Assembly: GCA_026625165.1 (NCBI GenBank) | Contig: CP112999.1 | Span: 1,240,001-1,304,000 of the forward strand | Length of the DNA stretch: 64,000 nucleotides | Direction of reading: 5' to 3' | Origin: Methanoregula sp. | GTDB taxonomy: Archaea; Halobacteriota; Methanomicrobia; Methanomicrobiales; Methanospirillaceae | Part shown: positions 50,506 through 60,070 of the stretch, piece by piece | Numbering within the stretch: the stretch's first letter is position 1 | Layout: every line of letters begins with the position of its first letter | Made by a program: the position numbers and the translations under genes | The notes under the pieces: generated by a model | What the model was told of the DNA's origin: nothing | Database searches by the model: none | What the model saw: only the letters and a program-made list of their open reading frames with translations

Positions 50506-51893
50506 AGCGGATCGTGTTTACCGGCTTTCGGGGGACCGGCAAGACCGAAGTCGGAAAGATCGTGGCAGAAAAACTCGGTCTGCCGTTTATCGACACCGAT
50601 ACGCAGATCGAACTGGTGACAGGGCGGTCGATCCCCGATATCTTCCATGAAGAGGGAGAAGAGCGGTTCCGGACTGTCGAGCGGCAGGTGATTGCCGGCC
50701 TTCCGGCAGAGGACGTCGTTATCAGCACCGGTGGCGGGGCGGTCGTAAACCCGGTAAACATGGTACACCTCCGGAACAGGAGCGTGATGGTGCTCCTGTA
50801 TGCCGACATCGATACGATTGAAAAAAGGATGAGCAGCAAACCCCGCCCACCGCTCACCGGCCTCCCGCTGCGCGAAGAGATCGCCGAGATGATGGACCGG
50901 CGGCGGCACCATTACCACGCGGCAGGCGATATCTGTATCGATACGAGCGAAACAACGCCCGCCGCAGCGGCAGACAACGTTATCCGGACCATGAGTACCG
51001 GCACCGTCACAGACGACAACCGTAAAGCCGCGATCGCATTTTTCAAAACCGGGCGGATCAACCCGGTAGCATTAAAGAAACTGTGTGATATCCTTACCGG
51101 AAAAGACCGGGACCCGCTCACCAGGATCATGGGGGTTGCGGGGTACCCTGCCGCCCACAGCAAGAGCCCGCCACTCTTCAATGCCCTCTTTGAAAAATAC
51201 GGGATCAACTGCCATTACACGTTATTTGAAGATCCCGAACTCGATGAGATCATGAGGGTGGCGCGGCAGCTTGATGTACGGGGGCTTTCAGTCACCATAC
51301 CGTTCAAGCAGGAAGTAGTAAAGCACCTCGATGAGGTCGATGAGCATGCAGCCCGGCAGATCGGCGCTGTCAACACGGTAGTATATGCCTGCGGTTCGGC
51401 GATCGGATACAACACGGACTGGCTTGGGGTACGAAAGCCGCTCATCTCATTAAAAGGCGCCGATGCCGTGCTGCTGGGCGCCGGTGGTGTCGCAACAGCA
51501 GCAGCTTATGCGATGAGGGATCTGGACATGAAGGTGACCATTTTAAACAGGAATCCCGATAATGCAAAAAAACTCTCAGAGCGATTCGGCTGCTCGTACG
51601 GCGGATTTGAGGATCTGGGCAGGCTCAAACCTGACCTCATCGTAAATGCAACCCCGCTGGGCATGAGTCCCGATGACCACAGCCCGCTCACCGATGATCA
51701 GCTGAAAAGCGGCATGACGGTCTACGATCTCGTCTATACGCCCCCTGAGACCCCGCTGATCCTGCAGGCGCGCCGGCTCGGGTGTACGACGATCACCGGC
51801 ACCGAGATGTTTGTCGAGCAGGCAAAAGAGCAGTTCTACCTCTTCTTCGGGATCGATGTCCCTGAACAGGCAATCCGGGAGCTGGTCGAATGA
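50502..51893 (+). CDS. Fused shikimate kinase-shikimate dehydrogenase
   Basis: 463 residues, two enzymes in one chain. Residues 1-170 are a bacterial-type P-loop shikimate kinase ([48 protein letters not shown]). Residues about 205-463 are shikimate dehydrogenase ([30 protein letters not shown] with the catalytic Lys, [24 protein letters not shown]). Most archaea have a GHMP-type shikimate kinase as a separate gene, so this gene looks acquired or fused. It overlaps aroA and aroC by four bases each. Confidence 0.92.
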   Translation: MKRIVFTGFRGTGKTEVGKIVAEKLGLPFIDTDTQIELVTGRSIPDIFHEEGEERFRTVERQVIAGLPAEDVVISTGGGAVVNPVNMVHLRNRSVMVLLYADIDTIEKRMSSKPRPPLTGLPLREEIAEMMDRRRHHYHAAGDICIDTSETTPAAAADNVIRTMSTGTVTDDNRKAAIAFFKTGRINPVALKKLCDILTGKDRDPLTRIMGVAGYPAAHSKSPPLFNALFEKYGINCHYTLFEDPELDEIMRVARQLDVRGLSVTIPFKQEVVKHLDEVDEHAARQIGAVNTVVYACGSAIGYNTDWLGVRKPLISLKGADAVLLGAGGVATAAAYAMRDLDMKVTILNRNPDNAKKLSERFGCSYGGFEDLGRLKPDLIVNATPLGMSPDDHSPLTDDQLKSGMTVYDLVYTPPETPLILQARRLGCTTITGTEMFVEQAKEQFYLFFGIDVPEQAIRELVE

Positions 51894-52876
51894 ACACGTT
51901 AGGCAGGAACTTCCGTATCACGACCTTTGGCGAGAGCCACGGGAAAGCCCTCGGCGTTGTCATCGATGGCTGCCCGGCCGGGCTGGAACTTTCAGAACAG
52001 GATATCCAGCCCCTGCTCGACCGCCGCCGGCCTGGCAAGAGTTCACTCGAGTCCGGCCGTGCCGAACATGACAAGGTGCAATTTCTCTCCGGCATTTTTG
52101 AGGGGAGGACAACCGGCGCGCCGGTTGCCATAGTCATTGGAAACGAGAATGTCCGGCCGGAGGACTATGATGCCCTCCGCGACGTTTTCCGGCCCGGGCA
52201 TGCCGATTTTACGTACCATGAAAAATACGGGATCCGCGACCACCTTGGCGGAGGAAGGAGCTCCGGTCGGGAAACAGTGGCACGGGTGGCCGCAGGTGCC
52301 GTGGCCATGAAGATCCTGTCGGAAAGTGGGATCACCGTCAGCGGCCGGGTCCTTGAGGTGCACGGGAAAACATCTCAAAACGAGATCGGGAAAGAGATCC
52401 TTTCTGCAAAAGAGGCAGGTGATTCGGTCGGCGGGATTGCAGAAATTACAGCGAACGGCTGCCCGGCCGGCCTTGGCGACCCGGTCTTTGGCAAGCTGGA
52501 CGCTGCAATCGCCGGCGCCATGATGGGGATCGGTGCGGTCAAAGGGGTCGAGATCGGTGACGGGTTTGCAGCAGCAAAACGGTTCGGGAGCGAGAACAAC
52601 GACCAGATGACCGGGGACGGGTTTATGAGCAACCATGCCGGAGGCATTCTCGGCGGCATCTCATCCGGGCAGGACATTGTAGTGCGCATCGCGGTGAAAC
52701 CGACGCCATCGATTGCAAAGGCCCAGCAGACCCGGGACATCCATGGCAATGAGGTCGAAATCTCGGTAAAGGGACGGCATGACCCGTGCATTGTCCCCCG
52801 GATTATTCCGGTTGCAGAGGCGATGCTGGCTCTGGTGCTTGCCGACTGCCTGCTGGAGCAGAAGAAGTACCGGTAA
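51890..52876 (+). CDS. aroC: Chorismate synthase
   Basis: 328 residues, a little shorter than most. [20 protein letters not shown], the FMN/substrate loop [20 protein letters not shown] and [20 protein letters not shown] are the three signatures. It turns EPSP into chorismate using reduced FMN. It is the last gene of the operon and a T-rich terminator follows immediately. Confidence 0.94.
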   Translation: MNTLGRNFRITTFGESHGKALGVVIDGCPAGLELSEQDIQPLLDRRRPGKSSLESGRAEHDKVQFLSGIFEGRTTGAPVAIVIGNENVRPEDYDALRDVFRPGHADFTYHEKYGIRDHLGGGRSSGRETVARVAAGAVAMKILSESGITVSGRVLEVHGKTSQNEIGKEILSAKEAGDSVGGIAEITANGCPAGLGDPVFGKLDAAIAGAMMGIGAVKGVEIGDGFAAAKRFGSENNDQMTGDGFMSNHAGGILGGISSGQDIVVRIAVKPTPSIAKAQQTRDIHGNEVEISVKGRHDPCIVPRIIPVAEAMLALVLADCLLEQKKYR

Positions 52877-52890
52877 TTTTTATTTTTTTT
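52876..52890 (+). terminator. T-rich terminator of the aromatic operon
   Basis: ATTTTTATTTTTTTTC follows the aroC stop codon directly, the usual archaeal oligo-T termination signal. Confidence 0.6.
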
Positions 52891-52949
52891 CAGGCTTTAT
52901 GAGCGGGTTGCTGGTCCTGCACTTTTTAGATCCGGCAGCAACATCCGGC

Positions 52950-53300
52950 GGTCTTCGAGGAATGCTGACGCATTCCTCTCGTATTCGTGATTCTGATGAC
53001 TCACTCATCCTTCGAAGAATACTGATGTATTCTTCTCGTCCTCGAATCTCGCTTTGCTCAATTTTTCGGAGTTCGAAAATACTGATGTATTCTTCTCGTC
53101 CTCGAATCTCGCTTTGCTCAATTTTTCGGAGTTCGAAAATACTGATGTATTCAGGAGAAGGACACAGTCCTTCTCCTGCCGCAGATCTCTGACCTGGCGG
53201 CATTCTCATCTTTTTGGTTTGGAGAGGTTGGCATTAACCTCGACAACGAGAAGGCTGGCTGAAGCCAGCCTTCGAATCCTGATGACCTTCAGGATTTCCG
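52950..53300. repeat. Array of short palindromes after the aromatic operon
   Basis: Non-coding. Stems in order: GAGGAATG-CTGA-CGCATTCCTC (imperfect), GAAGAATAC-TGAT-GTATTCTTC at 53014-53035, two further partial ATAC-TGAT-GTAT units, GGAGAAGGA-CACAG-TCCTTCTCC, GAGGTT-GGCATT-AACCTC, AAGGCTGGC-TGAA-GCCAGCCTT and CCTGA-TGACCT-TCAGG. A 60-bp unit beginning TTCGAAAATACTGATGTATT is duplicated in tandem. The stems differ in sequence but stay self-complementary. Confidence 0.8.
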
Positions 53301-53380
53301 TGAGTAAGACTGAACACGGTTTTTATCTTTTCCACAACACTGATAATCTAAGAATCTTATATTCTAAGTTGTGAGAGCCT

Positions 53381-53596
53381 ATGCCTGACACGACACTCGT
53401 CAAGGTTTCATCCAAGGGACTCGTCACCCTCCCGAAAAAGATCCGGTCCCAGCTCGGTATCCATGACGGGGATTACCTGACAATCTCTTCAGACAAGAAC
53501 AAGATCATCTTTCGGAAAGCCAAAATCGAGATCGATTATGATAACCCGGACGATGCATGGAAGGAGTATACGAAGAAAAGGCTGATGCATGAATGA
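53381..53596 (+). CDS. AbrB/MazE-type antitoxin
   Basis: 71 residues. LVKVSSKGLVTLPKKIRSQL is the swapped-hairpin AbrB/SpoVT DNA-binding domain; the rest (IEIDYDNPDDAWKEYTKKRL) is the toxin-binding tail. It represses its own operon and neutralises the PemK/MazF toxin encoded next, whose start overlaps by eight bases. Confidence 0.88.
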   Translation: MPDTTLVKVSSKGLVTLPKKIRSQLGIHDGDYLTISSDKNKIIFRKAKIEIDYDNPDDAWKEYTKKRLMHE

Positions 53597-53939
53597 ACCG
53601 GCACAGGGATCGGTTGTCCTTGTGGATTTTACTTATTCCAATCAGGCAGAGTCCAAGGTACGCCCGGCACTTGTCGTAAGCAATTCCCGGTATAACACGA
53701 TCTCCCGGGATGTGATCGTCATGAAAATCACATCCCGGAAACCTAATATGATGGCGGTCAGTCTGACAAACAAGGATCTTCAGGAAGGATCGCTGAATCA
53801 TCCAAGTTACGTCCAGGCTGACGGGATCTATGCCCTTGAAAAAGCACTCATCTGCGACACAATAGGTATCGTTCAGCCAGAAAAAATGCAGGAGATCAGG
53901 GATCTGGTTGCAGATCTGTTCTCTTCAGATTCCGAATAA
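53589..53939 (+). CDS. PemK/MazF-type toxin
   Basis: 116 residues. QGSVVLVDFTYSNQAESKVR, then RPALVVSNSRYN and the later YVQADGIYALEKALICDTIG match the PemK/MazF endoribonuclease fold (SH3-like barrel). Such toxins cut mRNA at short sites when the antitoxin is degraded. It is a normal length and intact. Confidence 0.88.
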   Translation: MNEPAQGSVVLVDFTYSNQAESKVRPALVVSNSRYNTISRDVIVMKITSRKPNMMAVSLTNKDLQEGSLNHPSYVQADGIYALEKALICDTIGIVQPEKMQEIRDLVADLFSSDSE

Positions 53940-54058
53940 ATTATTCCGGGTGCTTGGTGCTCGTCCGGCGCTGGTGGATCAGAAGGCAGAACCCGGCCCT
54001 CTTCCGGAAGTCCGATTAGACCTTCTCCCGGGCAGGTGCAAAAAAAACAGCGGGCGAA

Positions 54059-54685
54059 TTACCGGTCCAGCAGTTTCATTGCCTCTTTTGCCTCAGCAAC
54101 AGAATACTGGCCGTCAGCGGTAGGCGCCCCTGCATGACAGTAGATGAATTCCGAGCCAAAAAGCGGCAGGATGAGACGGGCGTACCGGAACCCTTCACCC
54201 ATGACACCGGTAATTACCGGTTTTCTCGCGGCATGGGTAAACGAGATCATCTCGATGATGTCCTCTTCGTTCCTTGGGGTCGCGACAACCTTGGGGATGT
54301 CGCCATATGCACGGAGCTCGCGCTCCCTCCCGAAGAGTTCAAAGAGCGAGGGCATGTCCTTTGTGTGATAGGACGCGATGACCGCGACATCCTTTGCCCG
54401 GACGACATCTGCATGAGTGGAGAACCGCTGCTCGATATCGACGTAATCCACGTGCGGCAGGACCGGCCGGATCACCCGGATCCAGTCCCCGGAATCGCCC
54501 TTGAACCTGCCCCCTTCTTCAGCTGACCGCAGCGTCGCGATGACCGGCAGCCGGGCCTGCTCCCGGCACTCCCTGACTCTTTTGAGAACATCCCCCTCAC
54601 AGAGATCAAGCCGTATTTCGATCAGGTCGGCTCCTGCCGCTGCGGGAATCTGACAGGGATCGGTGAGCGAGGCAACGATTTTCAT
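54059..54685 (-). CDS. aroD: Type I 3-dehydroquinate dehydratase
   Basis: 208 residues from the ATG at 54685. MKIVASLTD, LIEIRLDLCEGD, VIATLRSAEEGGRF, VIASYHTKD (catalytic His) and KVVATPRNEED with a Schiff-base Lys match class I AroD, and ITGVMGEGFRYARLILPLFG is the C-terminal loop. It makes 3-dehydroshikimate, the one step missing from the operon. It faces the operon from the other side of the toxin-antitoxin pair, so it is separately regulated. Confidence 0.92.
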   Translation of the reverse strand: MKIVASLTDPCQIPAAAGADLIEIRLDLCEGDVLKRVRECREQARLPVIATLRSAEEGGRFKGDSGDWIRVIRPVLPHVDYVDIEQRFSTHADVVRAKDVAVIASYHTKDMPSLFELFGRERELRAYGDIPKVVATPRNEEDIIEMISFTHAARKPVITGVMGEGFRYARLILPLFGSEFIYCHAGAPTADGQYSVAEAKEAMKLLDR

Positions 54686-54840
54686 GGTGATATGATCTTG
54701 TGGCACGTACTATGTTAAAAAAAGGTGCCCGCAGTTGGGGTGAGATATGCATCCGGGTGTCCCCTGTCATCAATGCAAACCCTGCAGCAGGGCATGGATA
54801 CTGTTTATTTCATCCCCGCCATAACCTTAAGAACAGCCCT

Positions 54841-55377
54841 ATGGAGGACGTACCGGTAACCCACTATTTTGAGCACCTCGGCGTTGCGGTGATAAAATTC
54901 GTACTGATCGCCATCGTCCTGCCCCTCCTCCCCGTCCTTGCGTTCAGGGACTCCCTTGCCCCAACCATTGCCCTGATGACCAGCACCTTTCTGATCGAGT
55001 ATGGCGCGGCACCCATCGGGATCGGGATGGGTCTGCACCCGTTTGTTGTCCTCTTTGTGCTCACCTGCATCGCTGTGGGCGTGACCCTTTTCCTTTTTGA
55101 TATCTTTGACATGATGGGCGAACATTCAGAACGCGTCGCACGGTTTTTAAAAGATTCGGGAGAACGTGCCCGGAAATCGAAGATCCTCTCAAAATACGGC
55201 ATCTACGGTCTCGTGCCCTGCGTCATGACACTTGGGTTCTATGCATGTCCGCCTGTCGCATGGGTCTTTGGCTGGCGCCGTGATATGTCCATCATGATGA
55301 TCATGACCGGGTACATCGCTGTCTCGGTTCTCACGGTGCTCATCTCGCTGGGCATTTTTGACCTTCTGGTGAAATAA
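54841..55377 (+). CDS. Small multidrug-export family membrane protein (COG2426)
   Basis: 178 residues from the ATG at 54841, with about five membrane helices. FLIEYGAAPIGIGMGLHPFV, KYGIYGLVPCVMTLGFYACP and the last helix pair fit the small multi-drug export family. The real substrate is unknown. It precedes the U32 peptidase gene by 14 bases, so they may be co-transcribed. Confidence 0.8.
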   Translation: MEDVPVTHYFEHLGVAVIKFVLIAIVLPLLPVLAFRDSLAPTIALMTSTFLIEYGAAPIGIGMGLHPFVVLFVLTCIAVGVTLFLFDIFDMMGEHSERVARFLKDSGERARKSKILSKYGIYGLVPCVMTLGFYACPPVAWVFGWRRDMSIMMIMTGYIAVSVLTVLISLGIFDLLVK

Positions 55378-55391
55378 AAGATTGACCTGAC

Positions 55392-58046
55392 ATGTTGCAT
55401 ACCGCCTTTAAGCAGAAGGATAAAAAAATTCCCGAACTCCTTGCTCCTGCAGGGTCGCCGGAAGCATTCCGTGCGGCAATATCTGCCGGGGCAGATGCAG
55501 TCTACCTGAGCGGAAAACAGTTCGGCGCGCGGATGTATGCGAGGAATTTTACAGGGGACGAGATAGAAAAATCAGTTGCGTATGCCCATGTCAGGGGAGC
55601 CCGGGTTTACGTCACGGTCAATACCCTGGTCCATGACCGCGAGCTCGCGGGCGTGGGTGAATATCTCGTATGGCTCTACTCCACCGGTGTTGATGCTGTG
55701 CTGGTGCAGGACATCGGCGTTGCAGCGCTCGCCGCATCCATTGTCCCCGGCCTCCCCCTTCACGCATCGACCCAGATGACGATCCATAATGCGGAGGGAG
55801 TGCGATGGGCAAAAGACCATGGGTTTTCCCGTGTCGTCCTCGCCCGTGAACTTTCCCTTGAGGAGACAGAGGAGATCGCACGCGACACGGAAGGTACCGG
55901 GGTCGGCCTTGAAATATTTGCTCACGGTGCGCTCTGCTACAGTTATTCCGGGCAGTGCCTCCTCTCGTCGCTCATCGGGGGGCGGAGCGGCAACCGGGGG
56001 ATGTGTGCCCAGCCCTGCCGGAAACCTTACGCGCTGGTCAGCGGGACACCGGACAGGTACGGTCGCCCGGTATCCTTAAGGGAACTCCCGGTTGCCGGCC
56101 GCTACCTCCTTTCTCCAAAGGACCTCTGCACTTATCCCGGACTAAAACGCATTGTCCGGTCAAATGTCATCTCGCTCAAGATTGAGGGAAGGATGAGATC
56201 GCCGGAATACGTTGCCATTGTCGTGTCAGCGTACCGCAGGGCGCTCGATGCCCTCGCACAGGGTGACTTTAAGCCGGATGAATCGGATGAACGGGACCTG
56301 ACGCTCGCGTTCAACCGCGGGTTTACGACTGGATACCTTTTCGGGCAGCGGCACTCTTCGCTGATGGGCAGGGAACAGCCGGATAACCGGGGGCTCCTGG
56401 TCGGGACGGTAACCGGATACAACACCCGGACCAGGGAAGTAACGGTCCAAAAGACAATTGACATCGGACTGTCTGCGGGTGACGGGGTGGTATTCCGTTT
56501 CTTGGAGAGTCCTGGCGACGACCTCGGGTTCTCCCTCAATACCATGCCCGTTGAGGAAAAAGGCACTGTCAGGTTCATTGTCCCTGGTCCGGTAAAGAAT
56601 GGCGCGCTCGTGTTTCTCACCTCCAGCGTTGCACTCGCGGCCCGGGCGCGACGGATCATCAACACGTCCCCCTCTGTTTTCCCGCGCCCGGTACCGGTCG
56701 ATCTTGACGTGCAGGTGGACAAAGACGGCATGGTGATGCTTGACGGCAGGATCGACATGGGAAATGAAAAGAAGGTTCCGGTTTCACTCATCCCGACGGT
56801 CAGGTTAACACCCGCCCGCACCCGCCCGCTGACAGGGGAACAGTTCGAATCGCAGATGAGAAAGACCGGGGGGACCCCTTTTGCTGTGCGCAGGTTCAGC
56901 CTCGGTTATGATGGCGGGATGTTTGCACCCGTTGCAGAACTCAACAGGATGCGCCGGGAATTCCTTGTAAAAGCTTTGGACGCGCTCGTCAGGGCATCAC
57001 AGCCTCCTGATACCAAAATCAGGCAGGCACAGAGCCGGTTGAAAGCACTGGAAGGCCGGTTCAGCACTGATGGCTCCCACCTCATACATCATGTTCCTGG
57101 ACTCCCGGAAATCAGCGTGTATGCTGACAGCATCGCGGTGGCAGGGGCTGCCGCAGCAGCAGGATGCGATACCATCATCTTTGAACCCGGTTTTTATGAC
57201 CCGACACGGGAATTGTGCAGGCGTGATCCCCCCCAATCACTTAAAGAACAGGTCCATGCAGTGCTTTCGGTCTGCAGGGATGCGAAAATCCCGCTGGTCT
57301 TAAAACTCCAGAAGATCACCGGGAGATCTGAACTGGACAGGGTGCGGGCGCTGCTCCCGTCACTCAGGGGAAGCGGGCTCATGGCAGTGATGGTGGATAG
57401 CACAGGGGCGGCAGCCGCAATCCGGGATATGGTGCCGGAGATGCAGCTTGCAGGGTCAGCCGGGCTCAACGTCTTCAATCACCTGACCGTAAAAAGCCTT
57501 TCACCATGGTTCTTCCGGCTTACGTTATCCCCTGAACTCTCAGGAGATGAGATACGGGATCTGGTCAGTCTTGCGCGACGGGAGGGGTGTACGGCCCGGT
57601 TTGAACTGATCGTGCAGGGAAATGCCGAAGCAATAGTCTCTGCAGACTGTCTGCTACAGCCACATATCCGGTGCACGGCAGGCAAAGGAGACTGCCAGGG
57701 ACCGGGGACATTCTTTGGGATCAGGGACAACACCGGAAGGATATTTCCCGTGCGGACTGACGGCGCATGCCGGACCCATGTTTTCAATGCCGTTGAGACC
57801 TGCCTTCTTGATTATATCCCTTCGCTCGTGCAGGCCGGTGTCGGTGCAATTGCAATCGATGCGCGGGGCAGGACTCCTGACTATGCAGGACAGATGGTGC
57901 GGATCTACCGTGAGGCAATAGGAATAAAATCTCTGGACATTACGGTTGCAAGGAAGCGTCTCATCTATCTCAAGGAGGAGGCAAAGAGGATTGCCATGGG
58001 CGGGATTACGGCAGGACATATCGTCAGGGGCTTGGCAGAATCGTAA
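55392..58046 (+). CDS. Peptidase family U32 protein with C-terminal extension
   Basis: 884 residues. The N-terminal TIM barrel (PELLAPAGSPEAFRAAISAG, then ADAVYLSGKQFGARMY) contains the U32 signature EIFAHGALCYSYSGQCLLSS and GNRGMCAQPCRKPYALVSG. A beta-rich middle (about 320-530, DUF3656-like) and a second barrel-like C-terminal part with Cys-containing IRCTAGKGDCQGPGT follow. Family members such as RlhA and TrhP act in RNA hydroxylation rather than proteolysis, so a role in RNA modification is the best guess. No defects are visible. Confidence 0.85.
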   Translation: MLHTAFKQKDKKIPELLAPAGSPEAFRAAISAGADAVYLSGKQFGARMYARNFTGDEIEKSVAYAHVRGARVYVTVNTLVHDRELAGVGEYLVWLYSTGVDAVLVQDIGVAALAASIVPGLPLHASTQMTIHNAEGVRWAKDHGFSRVVLARELSLEETEEIARDTEGTGVGLEIFAHGALCYSYSGQCLLSSLIGGRSGNRGMCAQPCRKPYALVSGTPDRYGRPVSLRELPVAGRYLLSPKDLCTYPGLKRIVRSNVISLKIEGRMRSPEYVAIVVSAYRRALDALAQGDFKPDESDERDLTLAFNRGFTTGYLFGQRHSSLMGREQPDNRGLLVGTVTGYNTRTREVTVQKTIDIGLSAGDGVVFRFLESPGDDLGFSLNTMPVEEKGTVRFIVPGPVKNGALVFLTSSVALAARARRIINTSPSVFPRPVPVDLDVQVDKDGMVMLDGRIDMGNEKKVPVSLIPTVRLTPARTRPLTGEQFESQMRKTGGTPFAVRRFSLGYDGGMFAPVAELNRMRREFLVKALDALVRASQPPDTKIRQAQSRLKALEGRFSTDGSHLIHHVPGLPEISVYADSIAVAGAAAAAGCDTIIFEPGFYDPTRELCRRDPPQSLKEQVHAVLSVCRDAKIPLVLKLQKITGRSELDRVRALLPSLRGSGLMAVMVDSTGAAAAIRDMVPEMQLAGSAGLNVFNHLTVKSLSPWFFRLTLSPELSGDEIRDLVSLARREGCTARFELIVQGNAEAIVSADCLLQPHIRCTAGKGDCQGPGTFFGIRDNTGRIFPVRTDGACRTHVFNAVETCLLDYIPSLVQAGVGAIAIDARGRTPDYAGQMVRIYREAIGIKSLDITVARKRLIYLKEEAKRIAMGGITAGHIVRGLAES

Positions 58047-58126
58047 CAAAAACCATGCAAAGCCGCTCCCAAATATTCATCAATTTTCAACCGGAATGCT
58101 ACATTACAGTCTGGGAGTAAGTAACC

Positions 58127-58795
58127 ATGTCCTCACCGCTGATCCTCATCAACCTCAAAACGTACAAAGAAGGGATGGGTACCCGTGCCCATGCGATAGC
58201 CACGGCAGCGCAGATGGTCGCGCAGGAAAGTGGCGTCTCCATTGGTGTCGCACCGTCGTATATCGACCTCCACCCCCTCGCCCATCATTTTATGATCCCG
58301 GTCTATGCCCAGCATGTGGATGGCACGGAACCCGGCGCCCATACCTCGCAGATCACTGCACACGCGATCAAGGCTGCCGGTGCGAACGGTTCGCTGGTCA
58401 ACCACTCGGAGCGCCGCCTGAGCCTTGCCGATATCGAGGCATCAGTCCGTGCGCTCAAAGCCCAGAAACTGGTCGCCGTCGTCTGCTCAAATAACGAGAG
58501 CACAAGTGCCGGTGCAGCAGCGCTAGGTCCGGACTATGTTGCAATCGAGCCCCCGGAGCTGATCGGCAGCGGGGTTTCGGTCTCAAAAGCCAACCCGGAG
58601 ATCATCAGGCGGTCCGTTGCCGCCGTGCATGCGGTGAACGGGAACGTGAAAGTGCTGACCGGGGCAGGCATCCAGTCCGGCGAATGCGTAAAGATCGCCG
58701 TTGATCTGGGAACCGACGGGGTATTGCTCGCGTCCAGTGTCGTGAAAGCACCCGAACCGGCAGTAATTCTCAGAGACCTTGTTTCAAAGCTCTGA
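58127..58795 (+). CDS. tpiA: Triosephosphate isomerase, archaeal short type
   Basis: 222 residues, the shorter archaeal form. The catalytic Lys is in [10 protein letters not shown], the His in [10 protein letters not shown], the Glu in [12 protein letters not shown] (loop 6 region) and the phosphate loop in [20 protein letters not shown]. It interconverts dihydroxyacetone phosphate and glyceraldehyde 3-phosphate. The gene stands alone between the U32 gene and the convergent HTH-CBS regulator. Confidence 0.95.
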   Translation: MSSPLILINLKTYKEGMGTRAHAIATAAQMVAQESGVSIGVAPSYIDLHPLAHHFMIPVYAQHVDGTEPGAHTSQITAHAIKAAGANGSLVNHSERRLSLADIEASVRALKAQKLVAVVCSNNESTSAGAAALGPDYVAIEPPELIGSGVSVSKANPEIIRRSVAAVHAVNGNVKVLTGAGIQSGECVKIAVDLGTDGVLLASSVVKAPEPAVILRDLVSKL

Positions 58796-58998
58796 TGGCC
58801 TGGTGACACCGATAACTATCACAAGCGGGTGTTTATTAAGAATAAAAACCGCATTCCCTTTCCAAAAATCAAAAATAATTTTGGGTAAGGTAACATTCCT
58901 GCCCCTGACTTTTCTTTTTTTAGTGGTTTAATTGGGACTATACCCTGATTTTTTGTTCTTTTTGGACCGGCATCGTGCTGTTGTTCCCTGTTCCGGTA

Positions 58999-59553
58999 TC
59001 AGGTGAGCAGGGAGATCAGGTCATGCTTTGTGATCACACCCCGTACTGCTCCACCGTCAATGACGAGCACCGCATGGTTCTGCTGCAGGATATCGATAAC
59101 CGTCTCAATATCCATATCCGGGGGAACCGTTGGAAAACCCGGCTCGATGAAGTCCCGCACATAAAAAGGCTGGACCTTATGGAGGCGCTGCTGCCCGATT
59201 GCCTTGACGATGACAGACTCCGATATGCAGCCAACCGGTACGCCATTATCGATCACCGGCAACTGGGAGATGTTGTTCTTTTCAAAAATATCCAGCGTCC
59301 GGGTGATCGAATCCCCGGGGTTAACCGCGATCACGGGTGTGTGCATAATCTGCAAAGCGGTCACCCGTTTCTGTTCCGCGCTGTTGAGCACGGTGATGAT
59401 CTTGTTGAGCGTGCTCACCCGCGGGTCCACATTCCCTGCTTCTATCCGCGCAACCATCGACTGGCTGATGCCGGCGCGTTGGGCTATCTCGGTCTGTTTC
59501 ATCCCGAGCATCTCGCGCCGGCTCCGTAACTCATCGGGAGTCGGGATGTGCAT
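58999..59553 (-). CDS. Transcriptional regulator with HTH and two CBS domains
   Basis: 184 residues. An XRE-type helix-turn-helix at about 8-60 (REMLGMKQTEIAQRAGISQS) is followed by a CBS pair at about 70-184 (LQIMHTPVIAVNPGDSITRT, NNISQLPVIDNGVPVGCISE, QNHAVLVIDGGAVRGVITKH). CBS pairs bind adenine nucleotides or SAM, so it probably links DNA binding to energy state. It is divergent from the MITE region and may control nearby genes. Confidence 0.88.
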   Translation of the reverse strand: MHIPTPDELRSRREMLGMKQTEIAQRAGISQSMVARIEAGNVDPRVSTLNKIITVLNSAEQKRVTALQIMHTPVIAVNPGDSITRTLDIFEKNNISQLPVIDNGVPVGCISESVIVKAIGQQRLHKVQPFYVRDFIEPGFPTVPPDMDIETVIDILQQNHAVLVIDGGAVRGVITKHDLISLLT

Positions 59554-59608
59554 GATATATTACTGATGGTGATATAAGATAATGAAGTTTATTAACACGG
59601 CTTTAAAA

Positions 59609-60070
59609 GGCTCTGTAGAAATGCTTAGAAATTTCGGCTCCTAACGCTCTTGGGGGAATTAATCGTCGCTGGAAAGCGAGGATTGATTGGAGAAACCATA
59701 TCAATGGTTTCGACCTTTCTGCCGTTCACGCAGGGAAGGGCAAACTGGAGAAGATATCCATCAGGATGTCTTCGATATGCGACTCTAAAGGAGCACGAGA
59801 AGACATCTGTTGGGATGTCTTCGATATGCGACTGTAAAGGAGCACGAGAAGACATCTGTTGGGATGTCTTCGATATGCGACTGTAAAGGAGCACGAGAAG
59901 ACATCTGTTGGGATGTCTTCGATATGCGACTGTAAAGGAGCACGAGAAGACATCTGTTGGGATGTCTTCGGGTTACATTGCCCCCGCCGCTGCCGCATCC
60001 CCCGCAATGCGATATCACTGGAACAAGTCAGGGCAATGTGGATAATAGAAACGAGGTTTTCTACAGAGCC
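59609..60070. mobile_element. MITE copy 2, longer version
   Basis: A 462-bp non-coding element with ends GGCTCTGTAGAAATG and TTTTCTACAGAGCC, the same inverted repeat as the 209-bp element at 1416. The flanks CTTTAAAA and TGTTAAAA agree in six of eight positions, as an aged 8-bp duplication. The interior shares TTACATTGCCCCCGCC and the hairpin core with copy 1 but carries a 49-bp tandem array. No transposase frame is present. Confidence 0.85.
59774..59969. repeat. Four 49-bp tandem repeats with hairpins inside the MITE
   Basis: Four almost identical 49-bp units at 59774, 59823, 59872 and 59921. Each is GATATGCGACTGTAAAGGAG, then CACGA, then GAAGACAT-CTGTTGGG-ATGTCTTC. Unit 1 differs by one base (GACTC). 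A less perfect related stem precedes them (59750-59773). They have no spacers, so this is not a CRISPR array. Confidence 0.9.

Noticed and set aside
52950-53300. CRISPR array or coding repeat protein on the minus strand (52880-53209)
   Set aside because: The hairpins differ in sequence and spacing, and the duplicated peptide in the minus frame is a by-product of the DNA duplication.
59774-59969. CRISPR array
   Set aside because: Units follow one another without unique spacers and lie inside a MITE; no cas genes are near.
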